A DNA stretch of 64,000 nucleotides from Paraburkholderia polaris. Lineage in GTDB: Bacteria > Pseudomonadota > Gammaproteobacteria > Burkholderiales > Burkholderiaceae. The notes beneath the pieces were generated by a model. The model made no database searches. It was not told where the DNA came from and worked only from the letters and a program-made list of their open reading frames with translations. Below are positions 45,632 through 54,133 of this stretch, piece after piece. A program made the position numbers and the translations under genes. How positions within the stretch are numbered: the first letter of the stretch is position 1; each line of letters starts with the position of its first letter. The stretch is taken from NCBI RefSeq assembly GCF_012927345.1, contig NZ_JABBGJ010000031.1, forward strand, positions 62,001 to 126,000. The letters are read 5' to 3'.

Positions 45632-45715
45632 GGCCGACTTCGGCATGCCGCTCGCTGGAAAGCTGCAGCAACCAAGGGGCCTTTCGCTGCACGGCGCCGT
45701 GCGCGGCGGCAGAAA

Positions 45716-45750
45716 TGCCCGCCCACTCCAATGTCTGGAATGGGCGGGCA
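45716..45750 (-). terminator. Terminator of the 325-residue gene
   Basis: A long hairpin (TGCCCGCCCA and TGGGCGGGCA arms extended by TCCA/TGGA, five-base loop) lies 29 bases after the stop of the gene ending at 45779. The T-run is weak (ATTTCT). Confidence 0.6.
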
Positions 45751-45778
45751 GGTATCACGCAATCGGGCGCTGACGATA

Positions 45779-46756
45779 CTAGTCTTTGCTCGTATCGCGC
45801 CCCTCGGTCTTCAAACAACCCGAGATGGCAAGTCCCTCGTATTGACGCAGAAGGAAATCTCCCGCCGCGTTCTTGCTCGTGACGATAAGCACGCCAGCCG
45901 GCTTCTGGACGCGCACGACCGTCCAGACCTCTCCGGCCGGAACGACTTTGCCTCGCCCCACGGTCACACTCGCTTCAAGCGTGAACGTCTCGCCATGCAT
46001 CAGCCTGTCGATCGGGACGTTGATTCGTGACGCCCTGGCGAACCCGCTACGGGCATTGTCGAGACCGTAACGCCTGGCCTCGTCGTTCGAGATCGCTCCG
46101 CTCTTCAGGTCCAGCAGCAGCGGATACAGCAGCGCCGCAGCGGCCATCGGATCAGAGATCAGGTTCGTGGCAACTTCGGCATCGTTGGAGGTAAAGAGGT
46201 CAGCCGCTTCGCCGGGCATGTTGCCTTGCATGTGGCCGACTTTCACAAGTCGAAGACGAAAGAAACGTTCTAGCGTCGTGAGCTCGTGATCGATCGCTTC
46301 CGCTTCCTTGACGAGACCGAATGCCTTCTTCGCAGCTTGCCCGACTGTCAGGTGCGCGAAGTCTGGATACTCGAACGAGGTATGACTGTGTTCCATCAGG
46401 CCGCTCAGTGCCGTGCGGAGATCGGAGTCCGTGTCGTAGAACTCCCCGACCGTCGCGCTCTCTGGATAGCGCCGAAGCACTTCGAGAGCACTGTACTTGG
46501 CGATCTCATCCGAGGCACTGACTTTCCGACACTCGACGCCGTGAAGGTAGAGTTTTGACCAATAGGCGGTATCAGCCAGAAACGCGATCGCCGCGTCGTC
46601 CGCGTCCGCCGGAACATCAAGATCGAACCACTGCACATCATCGTCACTACCGCGGGCTGAGCGCTCCTCCCGCGACGAGTACCACTCCACAGGACCGACC
46701 CCATCGCCGGGCTCGATGCAATAGACCGTTTTCAGTGTGGTGTTCTGCTTTTCCAT
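45779..46756 (-). CDS. Hypothetical protein, 325 residues
   Basis: A soluble, acidic N-terminal half and a C-terminal beta domain (FTLEASVTVGRGKVVPAGEV). CTGGAGCAACAA precedes the start. It occurs in the same gene block as the 257- and 410-residue genes. No recognised domain. Confidence 0.72.
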   Translation of the reverse strand: MEKQNTTLKTVYCIEPGDGVGPVEWYSSREERSARGSDDDVQWFDLDVPADADDAAIAFLADTAYWSKLYLHGVECRKVSASDEIAKYSALEVLRRYPESATVGEFYDTDSDLRTALSGLMEHSHTSFEYPDFAHLTVGQAAKKAFGLVKEAEAIDHELTTLERFFRLRLVKVGHMQGNMPGEAADLFTSNDAEVATNLISDPMAAAALLYPLLLDLKSGAISNDEARRYGLDNARSGFARASRINVPIDRLMHGETFTLEASVTVGRGKVVPAGEVWTVVRVQKPAGVLIVTSKNAAGDFLLRQYEGLAISGCLKTEGRDTSKD

Positions 46757-46831
46757 TTGTTGCTCCAGGGATAGAAGATAGAGCAGCCCCTTACGGGGCG
46801 TGCCCGCAAGGGATAGATGTAACAGGGGCTG

Positions 46832-48064
46832 TTAAGCGCCCTGCGTCGTGTGCGTCGGCAGGATTGCCTTTGCACGTTCCTTGAATTGCTTGAGGATCTC
46901 GATGGTTGCGTCCACGTCGGCGAGCAGGTTGCCGTTGTAGCCTTCGCGAAGTGCACAGGACCAGCTCGCACCGAGTTCCTGCGTGGCAGCGAGAGCGGCA
47001 TAGCCCACGAGGTCTCCCGGGAAAACGGTCTCTCGCCCGGGTTCCGTTACAGCGATTTCTCGCGTGAGATCAGCACGGCGCGGAAACGAGATGCTCCTTG
47101 CAGGCACCCAGTCGTCTTGACCCGTTAGGCCCGGATCGTAGAGACGGGTCTTCAGATGCTCGCTATCGTCAGCCTCGTCGACGAGAGCGCCGACGATCTC
47201 CTCCGCGTACTCGGCGTTGTGTTGACGAAAGTCGCTGTGAAGATTTACCTTCTGTTCCGCCTGCGCGATCGCATCGACTTGCGACGTAGCACTGGCGACT
47301 TCGACCGGCACGCGAACCACCGCATAAAGGTGAACGCGGTAGGCATGACCACCGGTCGGCGTGGTAAGCACCTGCGGCATCAGGACTTCCCAGTCCACCT
47401 CGCCATTGACTGTCATCGGCAGGCTCTTCGTGTCACCACGAGCCTCTGCAACACGCGTTCCCTCTGCCAGAGCGCGGTCGCGCTCCAGCAGGCTGAACTT
47501 GCGTCTGTCGCGGCCTGCTGCAGTTGAAAAGACAGCAGTTCCGCCGTGGTTGCCCGCCATCCCGAAGGTCGAGATTTCATAGCAACGCTCGAACGTCGAG
47601 CGGTGCGCTTTCCCTTCGATGATGACGTGGCGTTTTGCCCACGCCTGAATATCGGCCTCGGTCTCGACTCGCGTCTTCGTCAGGAACAAGCCGTAGTAAC
47701 TCATCGCCCAATTTTCATTATGACGCTCGCGGCGCAGATCGATGACTTCGGGGATGTCCCGCCAGTCCCAGTCTTTGCCATCGCTCGTGCCACCGCACGA
47801 TCGACCGTGCGGCGCCCCGCCGGGGTCGGTATTGACTGACACCCATAGTTCGTCGCGGAACCAGCGATAGTCGACAGACCACGGTTCCCCGGTTCCAAGA
47901 CGGCGACCAGTTGCCTTGAGCGCAATGGGTGCCTCCTGTTCCGTCAGGTCCGGAATCTCCACGACGATCTCGCCATCGCGCTTCAGTTCATTGCGCGGCT
48001 TGCGGCACCGCGGCGGGATGACACTCTCGTCGTAGACGAAGAGGACCTTAATAAATTTTCTCAT
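46832..48064 (-). CDS. Hypothetical protein, 410 residues
   Basis: The start at 48064 has GGGAGCACGTT; the open frame to 48250 crosses the leader hairpins and is not protein. Protein-like throughout, with no membrane helix (MRKFIKVLFVYDESVIPPRC at the start). It may act with the small genes around it; function unknown. Confidence 0.72.
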   Translation of the reverse strand: MRKFIKVLFVYDESVIPPRCRKPRNELKRDGEIVVEIPDLTEQEAPIALKATGRRLGTGEPWSVDYRWFRDELWVSVNTDPGGAPHGRSCGGTSDGKDWDWRDIPEVIDLRRERHNENWAMSYYGLFLTKTRVETEADIQAWAKRHVIIEGKAHRSTFERCYEISTFGMAGNHGGTAVFSTAAGRDRRKFSLLERDRALAEGTRVAEARGDTKSLPMTVNGEVDWEVLMPQVLTTPTGGHAYRVHLYAVVRVPVEVASATSQVDAIAQAEQKVNLHSDFRQHNAEYAEEIVGALVDEADDSEHLKTRLYDPGLTGQDDWVPARSISFPRRADLTREIAVTEPGRETVFPGDLVGYAALAATQELGASWSCALREGYNGNLLADVDATIEILKQFKERAKAILPTHTTQGA

Positions 48065-48125
48065 AACGTGCTCCCAAGAAAGGATATGACGGAGCACACC
48101 CCTGCCGGGGGTTCGTGCCCCGAGA
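48065..48125 (-). promoter_or_regulatory. Structured leader of the 410-residue gene
   Basis: GTGCTCC (48091-48097) pairs with GGAGCAC (48068-48074) next to the start codon. Upstream is a CGGGG/CCCCG-type hairpin flanked by CCCT and AGGG. No T-run terminator is present. Confidence 0.6.
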
Positions 48126-48146
48126 GGGTTAAAGGGAAGGAGAGAC

Positions 48147-48353
48147 TTACTGCGCGGTCGGCCCGAAGGCAGCTCGCTTGATGTGGGCTTCCTGCCAGGC
48201 GATCGCCGCCGGCAAGTTGCAGTCGCAGTGAAAATACAGGTTGTACGCATCCCTGATGCCGAGGTCGAACCGCTCCATCAGGTTGTCCACCTGCGTCATG
48301 ACGACCTGGGTGTCCGGCCAGACAAATCCGGCGTGTTGCTGCTGCTTTGCCAT
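48147..48353 (-). CDS. Hypothetical small protein, 68 residues
   Basis: An almost ideal AGGAGGTGCGCC site precedes the start. Helical protein with a central CDC (LYFHCDCNLPAAIAW). No family recognised. Confidence 0.65.
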   Translation of the reverse strand: MAKQQQHAGFVWPDTQVVMTQVDNLMERFDLGIRDAYNLYFHCDCNLPAAIAWQEAHIKRAAFGPTAQ

Positions 48354-48448
48354 GGCGCACCTCCTGTGTGCCCAGTCGCACCCACACGGGCGCGAACCAG
48401 CGTGCGTTGATCGGAAATAAGGGGCTTACGCGAGCTCCCCGGCGAGCA

Positions 48449-49238
48449 CTAAGCGAGTGACATGAGGGCACGCGCAAAGTAATGGGACATGAGGCTGCCG
48501 TCCGGGTGATACACGGCGAACAGCAGTTCATTGCTTCCAAACTTTCCGTTCAGGGTCGTACGGAAAACGTCGATCTTCAGACGTCTGCCAGTCAGCTCTT
48601 CTTCAAGGAGGTGTCCCCTCAAGGCCTCCTCCGTCAGTTTTGCCGATGTGAACTGGCGTCCGAATTCGATCGCGCCAGGCTGGCGGAACCGCGGGTCACT
48701 GCCGTCGACCAGCTCTGCTTCGTTGGCCGGGTCAGGGATATAGAGAATCTGGCGGATCGGTTTCGCGAAGGTATCGCCCTCGAACATCGAGCGAACTTTC
48801 GCCAGACGATGTGCGTCGTGGAATGCTGCGTCCGCATAGGACTTCAATATGGTGTCGGCACCTTCGCGGAGCGCTGCATCGGGCGCCTTTTCTCCCGCCG
48901 AGAACCGCGGCGGTCTCGAAAGCGCCCCAACCGCAATCGTGCGACCAGAAGCCACCGTGAGACATCCATTGCTCTGCCGACGCCGAATACAGAACGTATT
49001 CGTTGAGCGAGGACAGCGCGGCCCGCGCTCGACCGAGCTTCAATTCGAGTTCCCCGACCATTTCCTTCAGGTTCAGCTTCTCGGCATGAAGGCGTAGATC
49101 AAGCAGCGGCAGCACGGATGCAGCGAGACTTTCGGCAATTGCGTCGCGCTGCGCGCGGAGCGTGTCAGCGAGTTGAACGGCCGTCACGAGCGTGATTTGT
49201 GTTGCGTTGACGGCGTCTTTGGAAACGCTTTGAGTCAT
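48449..49238 (-). pseudogene. Hypothetical gene with a frameshift
   Basis: The first frame from 49238 (CAGGAATTCATC site) encodes a helical protein to about WGAFET. A second frame continues from about 48920 (APDAALREGADTILKSYADA, YIPDPANEAELVDGSDPRF) to 48449. Each half looks real, and only a one-base shift near 48900-48925 joins them; total length is 3n+1. It would encode about 262 residues. No family recognised. Confidence 0.65.
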
Positions 49239-49260
49239 GATGAATTCCTGAAGAAAATGA

Positions 49261-49288
49261 AGCCCGGACACGCTTTCGCGACCGGGCT
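49261..49288 (-). terminator. Terminator before the frameshifted gene
   Basis: AGCCCGG pairs with CCGGGCT and is followed by a T-rich stretch on the minus strand. It ends transcription from the 263-residue gene. Confidence 0.6.
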
Positions 49289-49354
49289 CAGATGGAGAAC
49301 GCCTGTCCGCGCGTTGCGGATGAGCGTCGTTTGAAGTTGGCGATCTGCTGCGAC

Positions 49355-50146
49355 CTACAGGTCCAGTTGCAGCACACCGACCGACCGCTCCTCCTCGTTC
49401 GCCTCAATGCACACCAGTTCTGAAAGCGCGTCGCTCCACGTATGGCTGCCGCGCGCCGTCTTGCAGTTCCGGCAAACCCGCCACATCTCCGGATCTTGCC
49501 GATAGAGTTTCAGGCCTTCGTTACCCGGAGCGATCGCCGCGCACGTTGCAACAATGTCGGATTCACTAACCGGCACATTCTCGCTTTCCGCGACGAGCGA
49601 AACGGCCTCGGCCAGTGAGTTAATGCCGTAAGGAAATCCGAAAGGGGGAAACGGCGGCCGCGAGCGTTTCAGGACGAGGGCAACCAATAATGCGATGGCG
49701 GGAGTGACTTCCGCCTCTGCCTGGTATGCCTCGATTTCCGTCTTCAGTGCATCCGCCTCACTCGGCGGGAAGTACAGCACCGCGTCAGTACAGGCTTCGA
49801 CGGCCGAGATAAATGCAGGGCTGTCGATCGTGTCCGACTCAAACTTGCCGCCGCTATCGTCTATAGCGGCCTGCAGCCCGAAGCCTCCGTGACCAACCAC
49901 CAGGCGCTCCGTATCGATCGCCATACTTTCAGAGCAGGTTTCCGGACCCCATTGGAACTCTGTGAAATAGAGGTGAGCCTCGGTGAGGTCGTGCTCGTGA
50001 ACCAACTCCGTAAGTCGCGCAACCTGCTGTGCGAGTGCCCGGCCATCGTGGACTTCGACCCACGACGGACTCGGGTGCATGGTGTTCGTATTGGCTACGA
50101 AAATGACCTTCAGCGGTTGCTCGCGGCTGGTTTTGGTAATGGACAT
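49355..50146 (-). CDS. Hypothetical protein, 263 residues
   Basis: CAGGAGCACATC precedes the start. The N-terminal half has a Rossmann-like pattern (LKVIFVANTNTM, LVVGHGGFGLQAAIDD). Near the end is CRNCKTARGSHTWSD, a possible metal-binding CxxC with His. No family recognised. Confidence 0.7.
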   Translation of the reverse strand: MSITKTSREQPLKVIFVANTNTMHPSPSWVEVHDGRALAQQVARLTELVHEHDLTEAHLYFTEFQWGPETCSESMAIDTERLVVGHGGFGLQAAIDDSGGKFESDTIDSPAFISAVEACTDAVLYFPPSEADALKTEIEAYQAEAEVTPAIALLVALVLKRSRPPFPPFGFPYGINSLAEAVSLVAESENVPVSESDIVATCAAIAPGNEGLKLYRQDPEMWRVCRNCKTARGSHTWSDALSELVCIEANEEERSVGVLQLDL

Positions 50147-50273
50147 GATGTGCTCCTGGATAGAGCGGGAGCACTCCCCTGGACGGGAAGAACTTCCCGT
50201 GGGGGTGGGTATGAAGATGGCCGCATTTGGGCCGGGTCGATGCGCCAGAGGCGCGGGTGATCTGCTGAGAGTA
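50147..50273 (-). promoter_or_regulatory. Copy 5 of the module: promoter, stem-loop, hairpin, leader
   Basis: AGAGTA at 50268-50273 gives TACTCT on the minus strand; the stem-loop is 50235-50259. A GGCC/GGCC hairpin with poor T-run follows (50219-50233). Then come a CGGGAAG/CTTCCCG hairpin and a GTGCTCC (50168-50174) / GGAGCAC (50150-50156) stem over the ribosome binding site. Confidence 0.65.
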
Positions 50274-50343
50274 CGCCGCTTCGGAATTACATGTAGCCCC
50301 GAATGCTGCTCGAAACCGTGTGGCTTTCCGGCTGTAAACGACA

Positions 50344-50376
50344 AAACCGCCAGACCCTTTCGGGGCATGGCGGTTT
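50344..50376 (-). terminator. Terminator of the methyltransferase gene
   Basis: AAACCGCCA pairs with TGGCGGTTT, with an inner CCCC/GGG pairing and four T after it on the minus strand. The stretch 50377-50489, between it and the gene's stop, shows nothing else. Confidence 0.75.
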
Positions 50377-50489
50377 AGAACATGAGATGTGCGGGTGGCG
50401 CTCCGCAGGATCAGGACACACGGGGCGTATTGCGATGGAAAATGCGACTGGTGCGATTCAGACCCGGTCTCGCGCAGACGGCCCGCCAG

Positions 50490-51527
50490 CTAAAATTCGA
50501 TCGCGAACTGCTCCTGCTTGCCCGCAGTTTCCGTCTCGACAGCCACGGTTCGATCCGACTGAGTCGGCACACGGAAGAAGACGTGGGTCGTGGCGATACC
50601 GGTGCCGGCGCACTTGAAGGCGCCAGCTGCGATCTCCGTCACCGTTGCGTTGTGAGCGGTCAAAAATTCACGAAACGCGACGGCCCGCCTGTTCGAACTG
50701 GTCTCCCATGCGGTAGACATGATTGTCGAAATACATCCACCTGCCTTGACGAACCTGGCCATGTGCAGCACATGGGTCACGTCAAGCAGCCGGGAGAACG
50801 GCGGGTTTGCCACGACGACATCAAACAACCCGATTTCTTCCGGGTTGACCTGCAGAAAATCCCGCTCCACGACGTCGTAGCCCTTCTCCCGAAGCACACG
50901 GACAGAAACCGGATCGTCCTCGATCAGCACAAGCCGGGCTCCAGCCGATGAGGCAACGTCTGCTAACGCGCCGTGCCCCGCAGATGGTTCGAGTACCCGC
51001 AATCCAGCGAGATCGCCCGGCGCGCGGCAGACCCGATGCGCTTCTTCCAACGGCGTGAAGAACGCTTGCCGTTCCTGTTTCCGGTTAGTCACTGAGCCCG
51101 ACCGCAAATCTGAAAGCACTGTTGCTGCATCAATTCCGTTCGGGAAGCGGAATGCTCCGCGATCGTAAAGTCCGCCGCCTTTGATAATCAGGCTCTTGAT
51201 TTCGGCGTAATGCACCAGAGCCTCCTCAGGCAGAACGATGCAACCATCTTGCTCCGTCAGAAGTGCCACTTCGCCGTCGAGCGACCGCGTGCCTACGCCG
51301 GGCTTGCCTTTGGTTGCCGGTTGCCCCGTGACCTTCACGGACGCAGCCGTTGAGCTTGCACAGTGAATCTGATAGCGACCTTCATCCGCAATGATAGAAA
51401 GGGACTCGCCAGCTGCAATATCGGGCACACCGATATGAATCAAGCCCTCCCGGATTTGCAACTCGGCGTCGTCGTAACCCTGCCGCTGGTAATACAGGTC
51501 AGCCGCACGAGTGTTTGAAAGTGGCAT
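50490..51527 (-). CDS. Putative DNA N6-adenine methyltransferase
   Basis: A 345-residue protein. The C-terminal half is a SAM-dependent methyltransferase: VLEPSAGHGALADVA (motif I), RLVLIEDDPVSVRVL (motif II) and VVVANPPFSRLL (motif IV, NPPF). The first 150 residues are of unknown type and may give target recognition. No restriction gene is near. It could protect the element's DNA from host restriction or mark it. The nearest purine-rich site (GAGGGAAG) lies 18 bases before the ATG, so the exact start is not certain. Confidence 0.85.
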   Translation of the reverse strand: MPLSNTRAADLYYQRQGYDDAELQIREGLIHIGVPDIAAGESLSIIADEGRYQIHCASSTAASVKVTGQPATKGKPGVGTRSLDGEVALLTEQDGCIVLPEEALVHYAEIKSLIIKGGGLYDRGAFRFPNGIDAATVLSDLRSGSVTNRKQERQAFFTPLEEAHRVCRAPGDLAGLRVLEPSAGHGALADVASSAGARLVLIEDDPVSVRVLREKGYDVVERDFLQVNPEEIGLFDVVVANPPFSRLLDVTHVLHMARFVKAGGCISTIMSTAWETSSNRRAVAFREFLTAHNATVTEIAAGAFKCAGTGIATTHVFFRVPTQSDRTVAVETETAGKQEQFAIEF

Positions 51528-51635
51528 GTACCAATGATCATGCTTCCCTCTTCGTAAAATGAGTTGAAAAGGGAGCGCTCCCCTTCCGGGGCCGCGCCCC
51601 GGATGGGAAAGAAAGATTGAAAGTAACTCCGGCGA

Positions 51636-51779
51636 TCAGCTATTCAGCCACTCGTCGTAGGTCTTGATCGGCCAGCCGAGCGCTTGCGCGTTGGTCTGGT
51701 AGATCTGATATTCATCGTCGTTCGTGCCGCGAGCTTGCGTTTCCCAGTCATCGGCTGGCACGAGGGTCGAATCGTCCAT
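51636..51779 (-). CDS. Small acidic protein, 47 residues
   Basis: A frame of 47 codons, MDDSTLVPADDWETQARGTN through YDEWLNS, with regular protein-like composition and Trp/Tyr content. The ribosome binding site is weak (GAG). It lies 29 bases after the 83-residue gene on the same strand. Function unknown. Confidence 0.55.
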   Translation of the reverse strand: MDDSTLVPADDWETQARGTNDDEYQIYQTNAQALGWPIKTYDEWLNS

Positions 51780-51808
51780 GTACTGCTCGTAGCGAAATAC
51801 CGTTCCCG

Positions 51809-52060
51809 CTAACCGGCTTCCTGCCAGTCACGCGAGAGGTCGAGGTTGGGCTTGGTGAGCGGCAACGAGCGGTATGCGCGTTGTCCGACAAACCACCGGA
51901 TATGGGCCGCCGCACGCTTACCGAGGGTATGGCGCACAACGCGGTACCTCCGCTTGCCGGCCGGCGTGAAATCGGCGTCCGTTGCGTAGATCACGAGCGT
52001 CTTGCCCAGCAGGGCCTTGCACGCACTCTGGTAGCGTTCGAGATCGAAGGTCTGATCCAT
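51809..52060 (-). CDS. Hypothetical protein, 83 residues
   Basis: It starts two bases after the stop of the upstream gene, so the two are coupled. Basic in its second half (RRYRVVRHTLGKRAAAHIRW). No family recognised. Confidence 0.65.
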   Translation of the reverse strand: MDQTFDLERYQSACKALLGKTLVIYATDADFTPAGKRRYRVVRHTLGKRAAAHIRWFVGQRAYRSLPLTKPNLDLSRDWQEAG

Positions 52061-52062
52061 CG

Positions 52063-52731
52063 TCAGGCCCCCGCACTCATGAGCCCAGCGAGAATCGCCT
52101 TGACGCTCTCCGTATGGTCCTCCGGTGCGTAACCCGGAAGACAAGTCAGGATCGCGTCAAGCTGCTCGGCGTCCTCACGGGCGATCATTTCGTTCAGGGC
52201 CGCGGCCACCTCGCCGCGCACCCACCCCGCCGCTTGAAGCGTCGCGGTGAAGTACACGACTTCACGACAGGCCATCACGCAGAACGCGCCAATCCGGTGC
52301 GCCTTGAGCGGATTTGAGTCCGCGAAGATCAGCGCATCGAGCTTGGCCTTGCGGCGAAGCTCCTCGTTCCCCGTGGGATATGCGAACGTAACCAGCGAGA
52401 CTGACTGCACGAGCACGTAGCGCGACCATCCGGTGTGGAGCCAGGCATCGTGCTGGCACAACGACCAGCCGCGATGCATCGACATCGCCTGCTCTTCCCA
52501 GAGTCGCCGAAAGCGCGGGTCGAGATCCGAGAACTGCGGATAGCTTGTCCCCGGCAGCACCGACGGATCGGGCACCCACTCGATTTCGACCTGATCAACA
52601 CCTGCCCGCGTGACATCGCGCGTCGCGTAGTCCCAGATCCCCTGCTGCTTCGCGAAGCGGGCCGCAGCGGTCGACGTGTCGAAGTGCATCAGCGCCGTGC
52701 TGCCTTTGAATTGAGCATTATTGGTATGCAT
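52063..52731 (-). CDS. Hypothetical protein, 222 residues
   Basis: TGGAGACACAC precedes the start. A soluble alpha/beta protein (RYVLVQSVSLVTFAYPTGNE, CREVVYFTATLQAAGW). The leader has a CCGCGGGG-type hairpin and a bulged GTGCTCC/GGAG-CAC stem. No family recognised. Confidence 0.7.
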   Translation of the reverse strand: MHTNNAQFKGSTALMHFDTSTAAARFAKQQGIWDYATRDVTRAGVDQVEIEWVPDPSVLPGTSYPQFSDLDPRFRRLWEEQAMSMHRGWSLCQHDAWLHTGWSRYVLVQSVSLVTFAYPTGNEELRRKAKLDALIFADSNPLKAHRIGAFCVMACREVVYFTATLQAAGWVRGEVAAALNEMIAREDAEQLDAILTCLPGYAPEDHTESVKAILAGLMSAGA

Positions 52732-52807
52732 GTGTGTCTCCAAGGTTGGACGGCGGAGCACCCCGGCGGGATGCCCCGCGGGGGTAAGAGGTGAGGAAAG
52801 ACGCGTA

Positions 52808-53062
52808 CTACCCGACGTGCTCGCAGGACACTGCGAAAGGCAGGTCGTCCGTGACTGCCTTCTTGTCAGCGACACCGCCGAGAGCCAGGTAAGCCTCGCC
52901 GTTCTTGATGTAAGCGACCCGGTGAACGATCGACCGCTTCATGCGTGCGGCCTTGCGGCGGCCATCCGTCAACGTGATCAGCTTGTACAGCCCACGGGCC
53001 GTCAGCCCGGTCTCGTCGCGAACGACAGCGGTCGAAGGCACGCGCTCGAAATAACGAATCAT
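52808..53062 (-). CDS. Hypothetical protein, 84 residues
   Basis: The start at 53062 has TTGGAGATAGCA. Basic first half (GRRKAARMKRSIVHRVAYIK), acidic tail. The leader has a perfect TGCGGGGCATGCCCCGCA hairpin. Function unknown. Confidence 0.65.
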   Translation of the reverse strand: MIRYFERVPSTAVVRDETGLTARGLYKLITLTDGRRKAARMKRSIVHRVAYIKNGEAYLALGGVADKKAVTDDLPFAVSCEHVG

Positions 53063-53131
53063 TGCTATCTCCAAGGTATGGACCCGGAGCAGCCCCCTGT
53101 GCGGGGCATGCCCCGCAAGGGAAGGAAACGA

Positions 53132-53875
53132 TCAGCGAACAATCAGGTCCGTGAGTTCGGCCGGTTGCTCTGCGTCCCGCTTCAAAACGTAGGTAGTGGT
53201 CTGTTTGCCTTCATTCGCGGCCAGGAAATACTCGGACGCAAGCCAGGCAAGTCGACGCATGCAGTAGTCGGCGCCCAGACGGGTGTCGCACTGGTGAAAC
53301 CCGGTACGAAGCGCCTTTTCAAAGGCGGCTTCGGTATCGGCGTCCAGCGCGAGCGTGTTGATGCGGACTGTGTCCATGACGAATGTCTTGCCGCCGTCCG
53401 ATACGAGCTCCGCGATCGGCTCGTCGCCCTCGATGTCGTAGACCGCCTGATCCGCGCTGTCATATCGATAGCGCATCAGCAGGATGTCGTCGGCACCCGT
53501 GTTGCCATTCGAACTCGAGTACATGTAGGCGAGAGCCTGCTGGCGGATCCCTGCTGGACGCTGGCCCGACCGCTGCTCAAACCACTCCAGCGCGTTCTCC
53601 TGCAGCGCGACGGGCAGAAGGTGCTCCGCCGAAGTACCGTACGAGTGGTACGAGTAACGGTTCCGCGCGCTGTGTTGTGGCGCGAGCGAGCCCGCCTGGT
53701 AAAACAGCTCGCCGATCGCGCGTGACGAGTCGATATGGGCTTCCAGATGACCATGACCGAACGTACCGTTCAACGTTGTGCCGAAACCCTGTCGCTGTAG
53801 CATTTACGTGCCATCAGCGAACACGATCCCCTTGCCGCTACGCGGAACAACATCCGTGAGGTTGAAGTGATTCAT
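53132..53875 (-). pseudogene. Hypothetical gene with an in-frame stop codon
   Basis: The start at 53875 has a canonical TGGAGCACTTC site and the full module leader. The frame reads MNHFNLTDVVPRSGKGIVFA and then meets TAA at codon 24 (53804-53806). The very next codon is ATG, and the same frame runs on for 223 protein-like residues to 53132. The downstream part has no ribosome binding site of its own. Either a nonsense mutation, a sequencing error, or stop-restart expression. Family unknown. Confidence 0.6.
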
Positions 53876-54006
53876 GAAGTGCTCCAGAGGTAACGTCCGG
53901 GGAGCACTCCGCATCGGGAAGTGATCCCGATGGACTGTTGAAATAAAAATGGCCGCTGAGCGGCCGGGTCGATGCGCAGGAAAGCGCGGGTGGTTCAACT
54001 AGGGTA
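53876..54006 (-). promoter_or_regulatory. Copy 6 of the module: promoter, stem-loop, attenuator, leader
   Basis: AGGGTA at 54001-54006 gives TACCCT on the minus strand; the stem-loop is 53967-53992. The terminator hairpin GGCCGC/GCGGCC with a T-run is at 53951-53965. A CATCGGGA/TCCCGATG hairpin follows. AGTGCTCC (53901-53908) pairs with GGAGCACT (53878-53885), hiding the ribosome binding site. Confidence 0.65.
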
Positions 54007-54133
54007 GCGATACTTGCACCCAAAATCCTTCGGAAAGCTTCTCAAATGTGTACGGCTTTCCGGCATTTTCCTTTTTCTCGAAGAGCGCCGCGGATAGCTC
54101 TTCATGCTTACGCGCTTCTCTGTTTTGCTTTCG
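53999..54133 (-). pseudogene. C-terminal remnant of an unknown gene
   Basis: A frame of 44 codons without a start encodes EELSAALFEK and PYTFEKLSEGFWVQVSLP, clearly the end of a real protein. A stop precedes it and its N-terminus is missing. It was probably cut when the divergent plus-strand gene region was joined here. Confidence 0.5.
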
